Source: Eubacteriales bacterium SKADARSKE-1 (GTDB taxonomy: Bacteria; Bacillota; Clostridia; Oscillospirales; Acutalibacteraceae). From it: 64,000 nt of DNA. The stretch spans positions 62,001 through 126,000 of the forward strand of contig JARLUB010000003.1 in the NCBI GenBank assembly GCA_030920305.1, given 5' to 3'. Below, in pieces: positions 46,970 through 55,927 of the stretch. A program made the position numbers and the translations under genes. The notes under the pieces were generated by a model. That model worked only from the letters and a program-made list of their open reading frames with translations. It had not been told where the DNA came from and made no database searches. The stretch's first letter is position 1. Each line of letters starts with the position of its first letter.

Positions 46970-49591
46970 ATGAAATATTATCTAAGCACTGTTGATGAGG
47001 TTCTTCAAAATGTTAGTTCTAATAATTCTGGACTTGGAAGTTCAGAGACCAACAAAAGGCTTATGACAAAAGGCTTTAATAAGTTGACACAAGGCAAAAA
47101 AGTATCGCTTGTTAGACGACTTATTGGCCAATTATCTGATCCAATGATTATTGTACTTTTGATAGCGGCATTTGTGTCAGGGCTAGTTTCTTTTTATTCA
47201 GGGGAATCTTTTGCCGACACCTTTATAATCTTATTTGTCGTAATTGTTAATGCGGCTTTAGGCGTTTATCAAGAGAGCAAAGCTGAGATGGCAATTGAAG
47301 CACTAAATAAAATGGCAAGTGCAACGTCTAAGGTTTTAAGAGATGGGCAGCTAATAGTAATAAAAAGTGAAGAAATTGTAGTTGGAGACGTAATAATTTT
47401 AGAAGCTGGAGATGCTGTCCCGGCTGATGCTAGAATAATAGAGAGCTATAATTTAAAAGTGGAGGAGTCAGCATTAACTGGCGAATCTGTACCTGTTTTA
47501 AAAATTGTGGACAGGCTTAGTTTAAAAGATAAAAACGATATTACGCTAAGTGAACGAAAAAATATGGTATACATGGGTAGCACGGTGGTTTATGGCAGAG
47601 GCCGCGCTGTTATTGTGGCAAGTGGCATGGACACTGAAATGGGCAAAATTGCAAAGTATATTGAAACGGCTAAAGAAGAAAAGACACCTTTGCAAAAAAG
47701 ACTAAATCAACTTAGCAAAGTTTTAAGTTTTACTGTTATTGGTATTTGCATTTTCATGTTTTTGTTTAGAATTTTAGTTACCAACAATTTTGGTATAGAA
47801 AACCTTATTGATACCTTTATGATTGCCATTAGTTTAGCTGTGGCAGCTATTCCTGAAGGACTTGCTACTGTTGTTACGATACAACTTGCCATTGGCGTTA
47901 CTAAAATGGCAAAGCACAATGCAATTATAAGAAAGCTTACAGCAGTTGAAACGCTTGGCTGCACACAAGTTATTTGCTCTGACAAAACCGGAACTTTAAC
48001 TCAGAACAAAATGACAGTTACTAAGACTTATTGCGATAATGAAAAATTATTATTTATAGCTTTTAGCCTTTGTAGTGATGCTGAAATTGACGGTAATGGT
48101 AAAATTTCAGGTGATCCAACAGAAGTTGCACTTGTTAAGTATGCAGAAAAGTTTTTTAAAAAGAGTGAACTTACAAATTTATATAATAGGGTTGATGAAG
48201 CACCATTTAGTTCAGAGCGAAAGATGATGTCTACTATTTGTTCAACATCAGGCAATAAGTTTATACAATTTACTAAAGGTGCACCAGATATAGTTCTTAG
48301 CCGTTGCACTAAATATTTAAAAGATGGCAAAATTATAAATTTAACAGAAGAAGCAAAAGAGGAAGTAATAGAACAAAACAAGTCAATGGCAGCTAATGCG
48401 CTTAGAGTTTTAGGCGCAGCTTGCAAAGACTATGAGATTAAACCTGAATTTTCAGAGCCGGAAGAAGTAGAAAATGAACTTGTTTTTTTAGGCATTGCAG
48501 GAATGATTGACCCGGTAAGGGAAGAGGCATTGGCAGCTGTTATTGAATGTAAATCTGCAGGGATTAGGCCAATTATGATTACGGGTGATCATAAAGATAC
48601 AGCAGTTGCTATAGCTCGTGAGCTAGGAATTGCAATAGATTCTAGTCAAGCTTTAACTGGTGATGAGTTAGAAAAACTAAATGATGAAGAACTACTGAAA
48701 GCAGTAAATGACTATTCAGTTTATGCAAGAGTTCAGCCAGAACATAAAGTGAGAATTGTTAATGCTTTTAAAAGGTTAGGACAAGTTGTTGCAATGACAG
48801 GAGATGGTGTAAATGATGCACCATCAATAAAAAATGCCGATATTGGGGTAGGAATGGGTATTGTCGGAACTGATGTTACTAAAAACGTAGCCGATATGGT
48901 TTTAGCGGATGACAATTTTGCAACCATTGTTACAGCAGTAAGAGAGGGTCGCAGAATTTATAGTAACATACAAAAAGCGATACAATTTTTAATTTCTTCA
49001 AACATCAGTGAAATAATAGCAATATTCTTTGCAACTATTTTGAATTTTATAATTTTATCTCCAATACACATATTGTGGATTAACTTAATTACAGATACAT
49101 TTCCGGCACTAGCGTTAGGAATGGAAAAAGAAGAAAAAGGCTTAATGAAGCAAAAACCACGAGATGCAAAAGAGGGGATTTTTTCAGGTGGTGTTTTGTT
49201 TGACGTTATCTATCAAGGAATTTTAATAGCGGCAATTACATTGGCAGCGTACTTCATTGGCCATTTTTTAGAAAGTGGTAAATGGGAAATAACAAATAGT
49301 CGTGACGGTATGACGATGGCATTTTTAACTATGTCTCTTGCAGAGATTTTTCATTCGTTTAACGTAAGGTCAACCTATCAATCACTTTTTAAAATCGGAA
49401 ACAAAAATTCATATCTTATTGGATCTTTAATTTTTTCATTATTTTTAATAAATATTGTAGTTTTTGTGCCGGCGATTTCAAAGATATTTGAGATGGAACC
49501 AGTAAATTTTTTAGAATATATGGTGGCAGTTGGGCTGTCATTATCTATTATTCCGGTGGTAGAAATAGTAAAAGCAATAACGAGAAATTGA
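46970..49591 (+). CDS. P-type calcium-transporting ATPase
   Basis: 873 residues, P2A (SERCA/PMR1-like) ATPase. Cation_ATPase_N domain, ten membrane segments, actuator motif LTGESVPV, PEGL in AIPEGLATVV (M4 cation site), phosphorylation motif CSDKTGTLTQNKM, MTGDGVNDAPSIKNADIG, and the C-terminal domain. It pumps Ca2+ (possibly Mn2+) out of the cytosol using ATP. The start 46970 follows AAAGGAGATAAATTC. Stand-alone unit with its own promoter and terminator. Confidence 0.93.
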   Translation: MKYYLSTVDEVLQNVSSNNSGLGSSETNKRLMTKGFNKLTQGKKVSLVRRLIGQLSDPMIIVLLIAAFVSGLVSFYSGESFADTFIILFVVIVNAALGVYQESKAEMAIEALNKMASATSKVLRDGQLIVIKSEEIVVGDVIILEAGDAVPADARIIESYNLKVEESALTGESVPVLKIVDRLSLKDKNDITLSERKNMVYMGSTVVYGRGRAVIVASGMDTEMGKIAKYIETAKEEKTPLQKRLNQLSKVLSFTVIGICIFMFLFRILVTNNFGIENLIDTFMIAISLAVAAIPEGLATVVTIQLAIGVTKMAKHNAIIRKLTAVETLGCTQVICSDKTGTLTQNKMTVTKTYCDNEKLLFIAFSLCSDAEIDGNGKISGDPTEVALVKYAEKFFKKSELTNLYNRVDEAPFSSERKMMSTICSTSGNKFIQFTKGAPDIVLSRCTKYLKDGKIINLTEEAKEEVIEQNKSMAANALRVLGAACKDYEIKPEFSEPEEVENELVFLGIAGMIDPVREEALAAVIECKSAGIRPIMITGDHKDTAVAIARELGIAIDSSQALTGDELEKLNDEELLKAVNDYSVYARVQPEHKVRIVNAFKRLGQVVAMTGDGVNDAPSIKNADIGVGMGIVGTDVTKNVADMVLADDNFATIVTAVREGRRIYSNIQKAIQFLISSNISEIIAIFFATILNFIILSPIHILWINLITDTFPALALGMEKEEKGLMKQKPRDAKEGIFSGGVLFDVIYQGILIAAITLAAYFIGHFLESGKWEITNSRDGMTMAFLTMSLAEIFHSFNVRSTYQSLFKIGNKNSYLIGSLIFSLFLINIVVFVPAISKIFEMEPVNFLEYMVAVGLSLSIIPVVEIVKAITRN

Positions 49592-49635
49592 TATAGAATG
49601 AAAAAGAGTATAAAAGGCTAATCTTTTCTCTGTAA

Positions 49636-49687
49636 AAAAAGCAGACACCAACAAAAGTGTAAGTTTTTGGTGTGTCTGCTTTTTTGT
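49636..49687 (+). terminator. Terminator after the ATPase gene
   Basis: AAAAAAAGCAGACACCAA pairs with TTGGTGTGTCTGCTTTTTT (one bulged TG), with T run downstream. Confidence 0.7.
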
Positions 49688-49722
49688 ATAATGAAAAAAT
49701 GAGTCGATATAATCACCCCAAA

Positions 49723-49925
49723 TTAAAAACGAAACTAAAAGCTTGATCAAAGTTTGAAAATTTGTGAAGAAGAGAACGAAGGTTTAGTTTGAGCCAGGCC
49801 CCAAAATTTTCAATTGAATTCAAATCTGGAGAATAAGGCGGAAGGAAAATCAAATTAACCTCAGCTTTTTCAGCAAGTTAAAAAATACGTTTTCATGGGG
49901 CATCTTCTAAGTTTGCCTTTCCTTC
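49723..49925 (-). pseudogene. IS630-family transposase relic (C-terminal end)
   Basis: The minus strand reads LIFLPPYSPDLNSIENFGAW then LKLNLRSLLHKFSNFDQAF before a stop at 49723. This is the DDE region C-terminus of IS630 transposases (the usual ENFWAWLK here lacks Trp after Phe). Upstream the frame breaks around 49880, and the N-terminal two thirds is absent. Confidence 0.75.
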
Positions 49926-50051
49926 ATTTATAAATTTAACTACTCTTTTTCTAAATTTCTTATCATAACTGATACTCTTATTTTATCATTTTATATTCTA
50001 TTTTTAACTTGCTTTGACCATACACTTTTTTAGAAAGAGGTGAATATTCAA

Positions 50052-50153
50052 ATGTTAGGTAATTCATTGAAAAATAATATTGTATTAAGTTCAAAGGCAA
50101 AAATTCAATCTTGTTGTAACAAACAAATTGATTCAGAAATTTTTCTGCAATAA
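50052..50153 (+). CDS. Tiny open frame of unknown meaning
   Basis: 33 residues, ATG after AAAGAGGTGAATATTC, so it has a good ribosome site. Sequence starts MLGNSLKNNIVLSSKAKIQS and contains one CC pair. Probably the N-terminal stub of a decayed gene in this scrambled stretch. Not recognised. Confidence 0.25.
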   Translation: MLGNSLKNNIVLSSKAKIQSCCNKQIDSEIFLQ

Positions 50154-50177
50154 CGAAATATAAAAAAAGTAGAGCTC

Positions 50178-50438
50178 ATGATAAACGAAATAATAAACGG
50201 CGCAAAAGTTGAAAGTTTATTTAACCTGTTTTTAAAAACAATTAAATGTATCGAAGAATTAACTGGTGAAGTTATTACTTTAAATAACTTTAAAGAAAAT
50301 CCATATGTTAATGAATATGTTTAAGAACTTCAAGCAAATAACAGGGAATTTGTAAGAGAAAATGTTCAATTGCAAAAAGCTATGAAAGCCTCAGTTGCGA
50401 CACGCTTACAAAATTTGATTTGCCATTTTAAAAGATGA
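50178..50438 (+). pseudogene. Broken small gene with in-frame stop
   Basis: Reading from ATG 50178 gives 48 residues (MINEIINGAKVESLFNLFLK and on to ENPYVNEYV), then TAA, then the same frame continues as a charged helix ELQANNREFVRENVQLQKAM to TGA at 50436. Continuity of helical, charged sequence across the stop suggests a nonsense mutation. A further 41-codon frame starts at the overlapping ATGA (50435-50560). Function unknown. Confidence 0.4.
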
Positions 50439-50635
50439 CGTTAATATTATGTGGAACGCGATATTTAAAGCATCTTTTGTATAGAACTGATGATTTTATG
50501 GCGAAAACCGCTTCGTTTTTTGGCAATTGGAAAGCAGAACAAGCTAAAGTGCAACCCTAAGAAGAGTTATAGCAGCAGATTTTTGGCTTGAATTTAATTA
50601 AAAGCAATAAGTGGTTCTCCAGCATAGCTATAGAC

Positions 50636-50900
50636 TGAACCCCATTGAATAGACAAGAATAAAAAGCCCTATCGCAAGATATCTAACAATTACGCAGATT
50701 TGCTTCTTATTTGGTAAGGAGTGGACTGCTTTTTTGTTTGAATACGTTCATAATTGTAGAAATATATATAGTCATCAATCAATATTCTGGCCTCGTTGAA
50801 AGTCTGAATATTGTGCCTGTATATGCATTCAATTTTAAGGGTACTGAAGAAGCTTTCAGCTTCTGTTCTCTCACCTTCAATACCACCTGTTACCCATTTC
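50636..50900 (-). pseudogene. IS3-family transposase relic, C-terminal end with terminal repeat
   Basis: The minus strand reads EKWVTGGIEGERTEAESFFS, TLKIECIYRHNIQTFNEARI and YIYFYNYERIQTKKQSTPYQ, ending SKSA and TAA at 50690. This is the end of OrfB of IS3-like elements, with the third acidic residue in AESFF. TGAACCCCATTGAATAGACA at 50636-50655 is a likely terminal inverted repeat. The rest of the protein is missing here but occurs at 54.8-55.1 kb in the same orientation. Confidence 0.75.
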
Positions 50901-50979
50901 TCTGTGCGTTTTCCCTTCTCTTTTTAGTCGCAGCACTTCTAATAATATTTCTTTCCAATAATGTTTTCCCTTGCGAAAA

Positions 50980-51016
50980 CCTCCTATCTATATTTTCTAC
51001 GATAGGAGGCTTTTTT
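50980..51016 (+). terminator. Stray terminator
   Basis: CCTCCTATC / GATAGGAGG, 9-bp stem with 12-base loop, then CTTTTTTG. The gene it once served is not visible. Confidence 0.6.
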
Positions 51017-51443
51017 GCAATGCCCGTTTTCCTGGGTTAGGTCTGTTTTTTGGGGGAGGGGTTCATTTTGTTCTTTGCCTTTTAATTTATCATTAAAGTC
51101 TATATTTTTTTAAACTTATCAGTATTTTCTTCCCTTTTCAAACCATCCTCCGAGGTGTATTTATTTTTACTTTATATTAAATTACCCAGCATTAACCACT
51201 ATAATAAACTTATTTTTTAAAAATCAAGAATATAAGGAAACATGAGCTCATTAGGTGATTTTTCAAATATTAAGAAAATAAAAATCAAAAACTATAATTT
51301 GGTAATAATTTATAAAAAAATAATTATTTTTCTTATGGGAAGGTGATATAAGGAGAATCCACTTAATAATTCTAATTTAGAAATACTAATAGTCAATTTT
51401 ATGATAAAATTAATAACAATACATTATGTGAAGGAGAAATTAG
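51017..51443. other. AT-rich leader of the proline-rich secreted protein
   Basis: No gene. Very AT-rich, with A/T repeats near 51290-51330 and a GGGAAGGTGATATAAGGAG string at 51336-51356 that resembles a ribosome site without a frame. A TAAAAT at about 51403 preceded by TATG is a possible extended -10. The ribosome site for the gene is GAAGGAGAAATTAG. Confidence 0.4.
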
Positions 51444-54400
51444 ATGAAAAAGGTATTATCAAGCATTTTGATTTTAACTATGTCAATTAGTTCAATAGGA
51501 ACTATTTCAACTTTTGCTGATGAGTCTGAAGCAAAAACTTCAGCCACTACAGAAACACTTTCTGAAGTTGGCAATGTTAAAGTAGAAATAGACGAAGCCA
51601 TAGATAAGCTTAAAGATAACATAACAAAATTAGAGGTAAAATCTTTTTGGCAAAGAAATAAGAGTGCGATTTTAAAAGTTGCATATGTAGCTTTGGCAGC
51701 TGCCGCAACTGCGACAGCCTTTTATTTTGGAAACAAATATTTAGTAGCTAATCCTAAAGATATCAAAAGCAGCTCAGAGGACATCCAAGGCTCTATTGAT
51801 TCAGTCAGTTCGGGGGAAAGCAAATCTGAACTTGTAGAAGGTTCAGAAAGCAATACAAAAAGCGAAAACCTGCTTGAATTTACTGTAGACAAGTCGGGTG
51901 AAATTGTTGAATTCCCAATTAACCAAATGGATAATGAGAACGCTACCCACCCTACAGACACACTCGAGGGGAAACAAGTTGAGGATGCAGAAAGTGATGT
52001 ATGTTTCTCTGAGCAAAAAGATGTAGACAATTCATCTGAAAGCGAATCTCCATTTTCTGTTGAGATTGAAGAAGAAGGCCAATGCCCAATAGATGATGAA
52101 AATCTAAATTCAGAAAATCAAATAACAATCCTCTCAACCCCAACTCAAGAAGACGGTGAAAATACAACCTCTACTAATTTAAAAAAGTCTGAAGAAACCC
52201 CTGCAGAGCCGGTTAAAACCGAAGGCCAAACTTCAGAGGAAGAACACACTCCAGAGCAAGTTGAAACCAAAAACCAAGATTCGGAGGGTAATTCGAAAGA
52301 AACTGAAAAAACACCGGTAAATGCAGAAGAGTCAACTGGTTTTTTTGCAGGAATCAAGAACAAGATTCTCGCAGCACTAGGACTAGGAGGAGGAACCACC
52401 GGTGGAGTAGTAGCTGCGAAGAAGTGCCTCAATTCAAGACGCCCAAATCGTAGCAGAGATAATAACCCAGGCAAAGAAAAAAGTGTAACAGAAGACGACC
52501 TCCAAAGATGGGGAAAACAACAAAAAGGAGGAACAGAAGGAACATCACCAAATCAAGACAATTTGGTAGCCAGTTTAAGTGCTGCGGCGCCGCCAGATGC
52601 ATCAAAGTTCGAGTCGGTAACTTTACCAGGAGCTAGACCAACGCTGCCTCATCCCCCCCAAAGCCCACTCATAGGGCTGGTAGACGCAACAAATATTCCA
52701 CATGGCACACCGTTAGTAAGACAACCACCACCACACCCATATACAGCAGCACCTCCTCCGATTGCCAACCCACTAACTCTAAATATGTTTCCTACGCCTA
52801 ACATCTTAAGTGGCCAATCTCCTCCACCTCCTCCAGGATACAAACCACCGCAACCACCAGTGGTACAATCAACTGCAGGAAGAATCCCACCACCAATGTT
52901 GCCACAGCAGCAACTTATGCCTAATGGAAGACCGATTCCCCAAAGGCAACCACAATTATATTGTCCTGAATACCAACAACCTGTAGCAAATACTGCAGCC
53001 GTTACAACTGCTACAACAACTACAACTTCATCTGAACCACCTGTAACGCCACCAGTTGAAGCAGCAATTAGAATAATACCTGCTGCGTTTGTGCCAGCCG
53101 TTGCAGCAACAGCAGCCGTAGCAGCCACTACAACTACAGCACCTACAATTCCTACTGAACTTACAAATATAGACCAGGTATTTATTGCACTAAATGCTGA
53201 ATTTGCTGCACCTACTGAGAATCAGCAAACAGTGCTAGATATTCTAAATAGCCTGAAATGTGACTTACAAGGCTACCATAAACGTTTTAACATTTCTTAT
53301 GAAACTATTAAAGGAGTTTGTTCAAATCTATTAACAATTATTAGTAAATTTAATAAAACTGAAATAACTAAACGTGGCATAAAAGAGATTCTTAGAGAAC
53401 TTTGTAAAAATGTAAAGGTAGACAATTTAATCCCGTTCTTAAATAATCTTGTAGTCGGCGTCAATATCCAAAGTGATAATGACATTCTGTCGGCTATAAA
53501 TGTCAATAAGCAATCTTATAATAATCTTACTATGCTACCTGTAATTAATCCAGGTGAAGCAACAATTGCAACACAGCCACAAAACACCGCAACAGCAGTG
53601 CCAACAGCAACAGCTGCAGCACCTACAATAGCCGTTGCAGCAACAGCATCCATAGTAGCAGCAACTATACCTACAGCAATTGATGACGAAACCGCAGAAT
53701 CAGATCATGATGATTTCGATACCACTGCACCTACAATTCCTGCTGAGTTTAGAAATGTAGAAGATGTACTTCATGAAATAGATAACGAATTTGTTTCATA
53801 TAGAGAATCAATGAATGAGAATGAGCAACTAATGCTAGAAATTCTGCACAATAACAAGATTATAAAATTATTAGACAGTCAACATACAAAATTAAATATT
53901 TCTTATGACATTATTAAATCCATTTTTACTAATCTATTAATCCTTGCTTCTAGCCTTAATAAAACTGAAGTAACCTCATCTAACATACAAAAAATTCTTG
54001 AACAGCTTTTTTCTACTGTAAGTGCAAAAAATTTAAACCAAGTATCACATGATATTGCAACTAAACCCGGCATTAATAATGTGAATAAAATTATGGAGTT
54101 TCTAGCTCCTATTAAAGAATTTATAACGCCGGCAGTAGCTGAAACGGCAGCACTGCAACAAAACACCGCAACCGCAGCAGCACCTACAACTCTTAAAAAA
54201 ATTGAAACTTTAGAAGAAATAACTACTTTACTAAATGCTGAATTTGCTGGAAATAAAGTGTGGCAAAGGATTATAAATAACCCACAAATTGGAGGGGCGT
54301 TAATTTGGAGATTTGACATTAGGCGTATGCCTTATAATGTTATGCGAGAGTTTTGGGCTGATATGATCGACTTTTTTCAAAGATTTGATGTAAATGAAGA

Positions 54401-54575
54401 TGGTATGATAAAAATTATTAGACTTTTTAATAATTCGACGCGATTAGACTATTTCCTCACTGCAATAGAATACATAAAAAATTATGCCAAAGATTTGGAA
54501 GATGCGGTAAAAATTCTAAATGATGGACACTATTTATCACATAATATAAACAATATAAATAATATGAGGTGCTAG
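51444..54575 (+). CDS. Large secreted proline-rich protein with three helical repeats
   Basis: 1043 residues, not recognised. Order: signal peptide 1-25 (ISSIGTISTFADE); membrane segment about 71-95 (VAYVALAAAATATAFYF); acidic Ser/Glu-rich stretch about 105-290; second hydrophobic patch about 295-325 (FFAGIKNKILAALGLGGG) ending in basic RRPNRSRD; proline-rich zone about 380-535 with SPPPPPGYKPPQPP and QPPPHPYTAAPPP; then three related helical modules starting about 561, 758 and 914. They share an APTIP lead-in, a LNAEFA/IDNEFV helix, NISYxxIK and FNKTEIT/LNKTEVT, and are joined by Ala/Thr linkers. The layout recalls host-interacting surface proteins with proline-rich actin-adaptor-binding regions, but that is inference. 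RBS GAAGGAG. Flanked by transposase halves. Confidence 0.75.
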   Translation: MKKVLSSILILTMSISSIGTISTFADESEAKTSATTETLSEVGNVKVEIDEAIDKLKDNITKLEVKSFWQRNKSAILKVAYVALAAAATATAFYFGNKYLVANPKDIKSSSEDIQGSIDSVSSGESKSELVEGSESNTKSENLLEFTVDKSGEIVEFPINQMDNENATHPTDTLEGKQVEDAESDVCFSEQKDVDNSSESESPFSVEIEEEGQCPIDDENLNSENQITILSTPTQEDGENTTSTNLKKSEETPAEPVKTEGQTSEEEHTPEQVETKNQDSEGNSKETEKTPVNAEESTGFFAGIKNKILAALGLGGGTTGGVVAAKKCLNSRRPNRSRDNNPGKEKSVTEDDLQRWGKQQKGGTEGTSPNQDNLVASLSAAAPPDASKFESVTLPGARPTLPHPPQSPLIGLVDATNIPHGTPLVRQPPPHPYTAAPPPIANPLTLNMFPTPNILSGQSPPPPPGYKPPQPPVVQSTAGRIPPPMLPQQQLMPNGRPIPQRQPQLYCPEYQQPVANTAAVTTATTTTTSSEPPVTPPVEAAIRIIPAAFVPAVAATAAVAATTTTAPTIPTELTNIDQVFIALNAEFAAPTENQQTVLDILNSLKCDLQGYHKRFNISYETIKGVCSNLLTIISKFNKTEITKRGIKEILRELCKNVKVDNLIPFLNNLVVGVNIQSDNDILSAINVNKQSYNNLTMLPVINPGEATIATQPQNTATAVPTATAAAPTIAVAATASIVAATIPTAIDDETAESDHDDFDTTAPTIPAEFRNVEDVLHEIDNEFVSYRESMNENEQLMLEILHNNKIIKLLDSQHTKLNISYDIIKSIFTNLLILASSLNKTEVTSSNIQKILEQLFSTVSAKNLNQVSHDIATKPGINNVNKIMEFLAPIKEFITPAVAETAALQQNTATAAAPTTLKKIETLEEITTLLNAEFAGNKVWQRIINNPQIGGALIWRFDIRRMPYNVMREFWADMIDFFQRFDVNEDGMIKIIRLFNNSTRLDYFLTAIEYIKNYAKDLEDAVKILNDGHYLSHNINNINNMRC

Positions 54576-54597
54576 TTTAAAGCTAGCGCCTCTTATT
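54565..54597 (+). terminator. Terminator overlapping the stop of the proline-rich gene
   Basis: GAGGTGCTAG / CTAGCGCCTC with a 7-base loop, then TTATTTAT; the TAG stop is inside the stem. Confidence 0.7.
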
Positions 54598-54790
54598 TAT
54601 ATTATATTTTTGAAATATTCAGATTTATCTTTATCGTATGAAATTTGAAAACCACTTATATCAAAAGTCACTTTAGAGCTGGGGTCTGTTGGATCTTCGT
54701 CTATTGAGACAATTATTATATCTTTGTGCTCCCACTGCTTTTCTTTAACCATTTTAGAAAAATCGTCCACTACCTGTTTAAACGGCTTTG
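54597..54790 (-). pseudogene. C-terminal fragment of an unknown gene, cut by a transposase relic
   Basis: The minus strand reads KQVVDDFSKMVKEKQWEHKD and IIIVSIDEDPTDPSSKVTF, to a TAA at 54597. Clean coding of about 62 residues, but upstream the frame runs straight into IS3 sequence near 54783 without a start. It is a truncated gene; family not recognised. Confidence 0.6.
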
Positions 54791-55135
54791 TGATTAATCA
54801 CAAGACCAGTCTCTTTAAGCAACCAGATTTTCATCCTGCGATACCCATAAGTGTTCTTTGTATGCTTATGTCACTGAATTATTAAATTGGCTATGATTTT
54901 ATCTTTGCCTGGTTCATCTCTCCTTGCTAGCCATACGTAATACCCACTTCTAGAAACTTCAAAATATTTGCAAAGGTAAGAGATTCTATATTTTTTCTGT
55001 TTGAAAATATAGGATTTCTTTTTTCACATCCTTCCAGCAGCGGCTAGAAAAGAACGCAGTAAGCTATTCTCTGTTTTAAGACGTTTGTTTTCAAGCTCGA
55101 ATTTCTGCATTTGAGCTTGCATTTTTTGTGCTGCC
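54783..55135 (-). pseudogene. IS3-family transposase relic, N-terminal half
   Basis: In shifting minus frames: OrfA end VKEFLKAAQKMQAQMQKFEL and ENKRLKTENSLLRSFLAAAG (leucine-zipper region), then OrfB start KYRISYLCKYFEVSRSGYYV, WLARRDEPGKDKIIA and TYGYRRMKIWLLKETGLVIN. Several stops interrupt it. It ends at 54783, where OrfB should continue into its catalytic core; the missing end resembles the relic at 50.7-50.9 kb. Confidence 0.75.
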
Positions 55136-55470
55136 TTCAAAAATTCCTTCACTTGCCAAATAGAGGGACGATTTATCTATATGTATCAATTTGTTTTCAA
55201 AGTCAATGTCGTCCCAAATAAGCCTACACAATTCTCCTCGTCGAATTCCGGTATACAGAAAAACTTCAATAATAGTTCTGTATTTTAAATTTTCCCGTTT
55301 TAAGCACGCAAGCAGTTTAGCGGTTTCTTTTTCACCAAGATAAGTTGCTTCTTTTTTTATAATCGTTGGAGGCTTAACCCTATCACGTGGATTTGAAAAT
55401 ATGACTTGCCATTCTACAGCAGTTGACATAATAGAAGAAATCAGCCGATGATGATAGACGCTCAAATGAA
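55110..55470 (-). pseudogene. Tyrosine-recombinase integrase relic
   Basis: Middle of a phage-type integrase: SVYHHRLISSIMSTAVEWQV, FSNPRDRVKPPTIIKKEAT, then the catalytic Arg box IIEVFLYTGIRRGELCRLIW and DDIDFENKLIHI. The N-terminal arm-binding domain and the C-terminal HxxR and Tyr boxes are missing; the right part merges into IS3 sequence near 55130. It is broken at both ends and cannot work. Confidence 0.8.
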
Positions 55471-55689
55471 ACCTTGATTGATCAGCTTTTTGGAATCGAT
55501 ATCGATCGTTATGGAAACAATTCTTCCTTGAAAAGATCCAAAAATCTTGCAAAACACCTAAAAGCTCACCCTAAAAGAGGGGTAATCATCATAAACGAGT
55601 CCGATAAGCTTAACCCAAATGGTGAGCTTGACGAAATTCCTAGGGACGCAATGGATAGTAGAGTAAACAGGTTGTCCGGCCGAAGATGA
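55441..55689 (+). pseudogene. Unrecognised coding fragment
   Basis: The plus frame from about 55441 reads SADDDRRSNETLIDQLFGID, IDRYGNNSSLKRSKNLAKHL, GVIIINESDKLNPNGELDEI and RDAMDSRVNRLSGRR to a TGA at 55687. The only in-frame start is TTG 55474 without a ribosome site, and the frame upstream is stopped at 55432. The IIINESDKLN string resembles a Walker-B-like strand (acidic residue after a hydrophobic run), so it may be a piece of an ATPase. Its start overlaps the integrase relic antisense. Not identified. Confidence 0.4.
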
Positions 55690-55927
55690 AAGCAATCCTC
55701 TAAATTGAGAGAAGTGGAGCGTCATCTTGCAGAGTGTTTTTTTAAAAAATTAAGCAACTTCAGCTGTCTGCTACCTATTGCGACAAATTTTCTTTTTAGA
55801 AAATAATTGAGCCATAAAAATTTACTTAATTCAGAAAATTTAATATGTATGATATAATAAACATGGATTATTAAATAACATTTGTTAATATTAATATGCC
55901 TATCAAAAAAATTAAGAGGTGTACAAA

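Noticed and set aside
50711-51040. 109-codon plus-strand open frame
   Set aside because: It runs antisense to the IS3 transposase relic and has no ribosome site; the protein is a hydrophobic shadow.
52649-53128. 159-codon minus-strand Gly-rich open frame
   Set aside because: It is the complement of the proline-rich coding zone (CCA/CCT codons read as Gly/Trp) and has no start signals.
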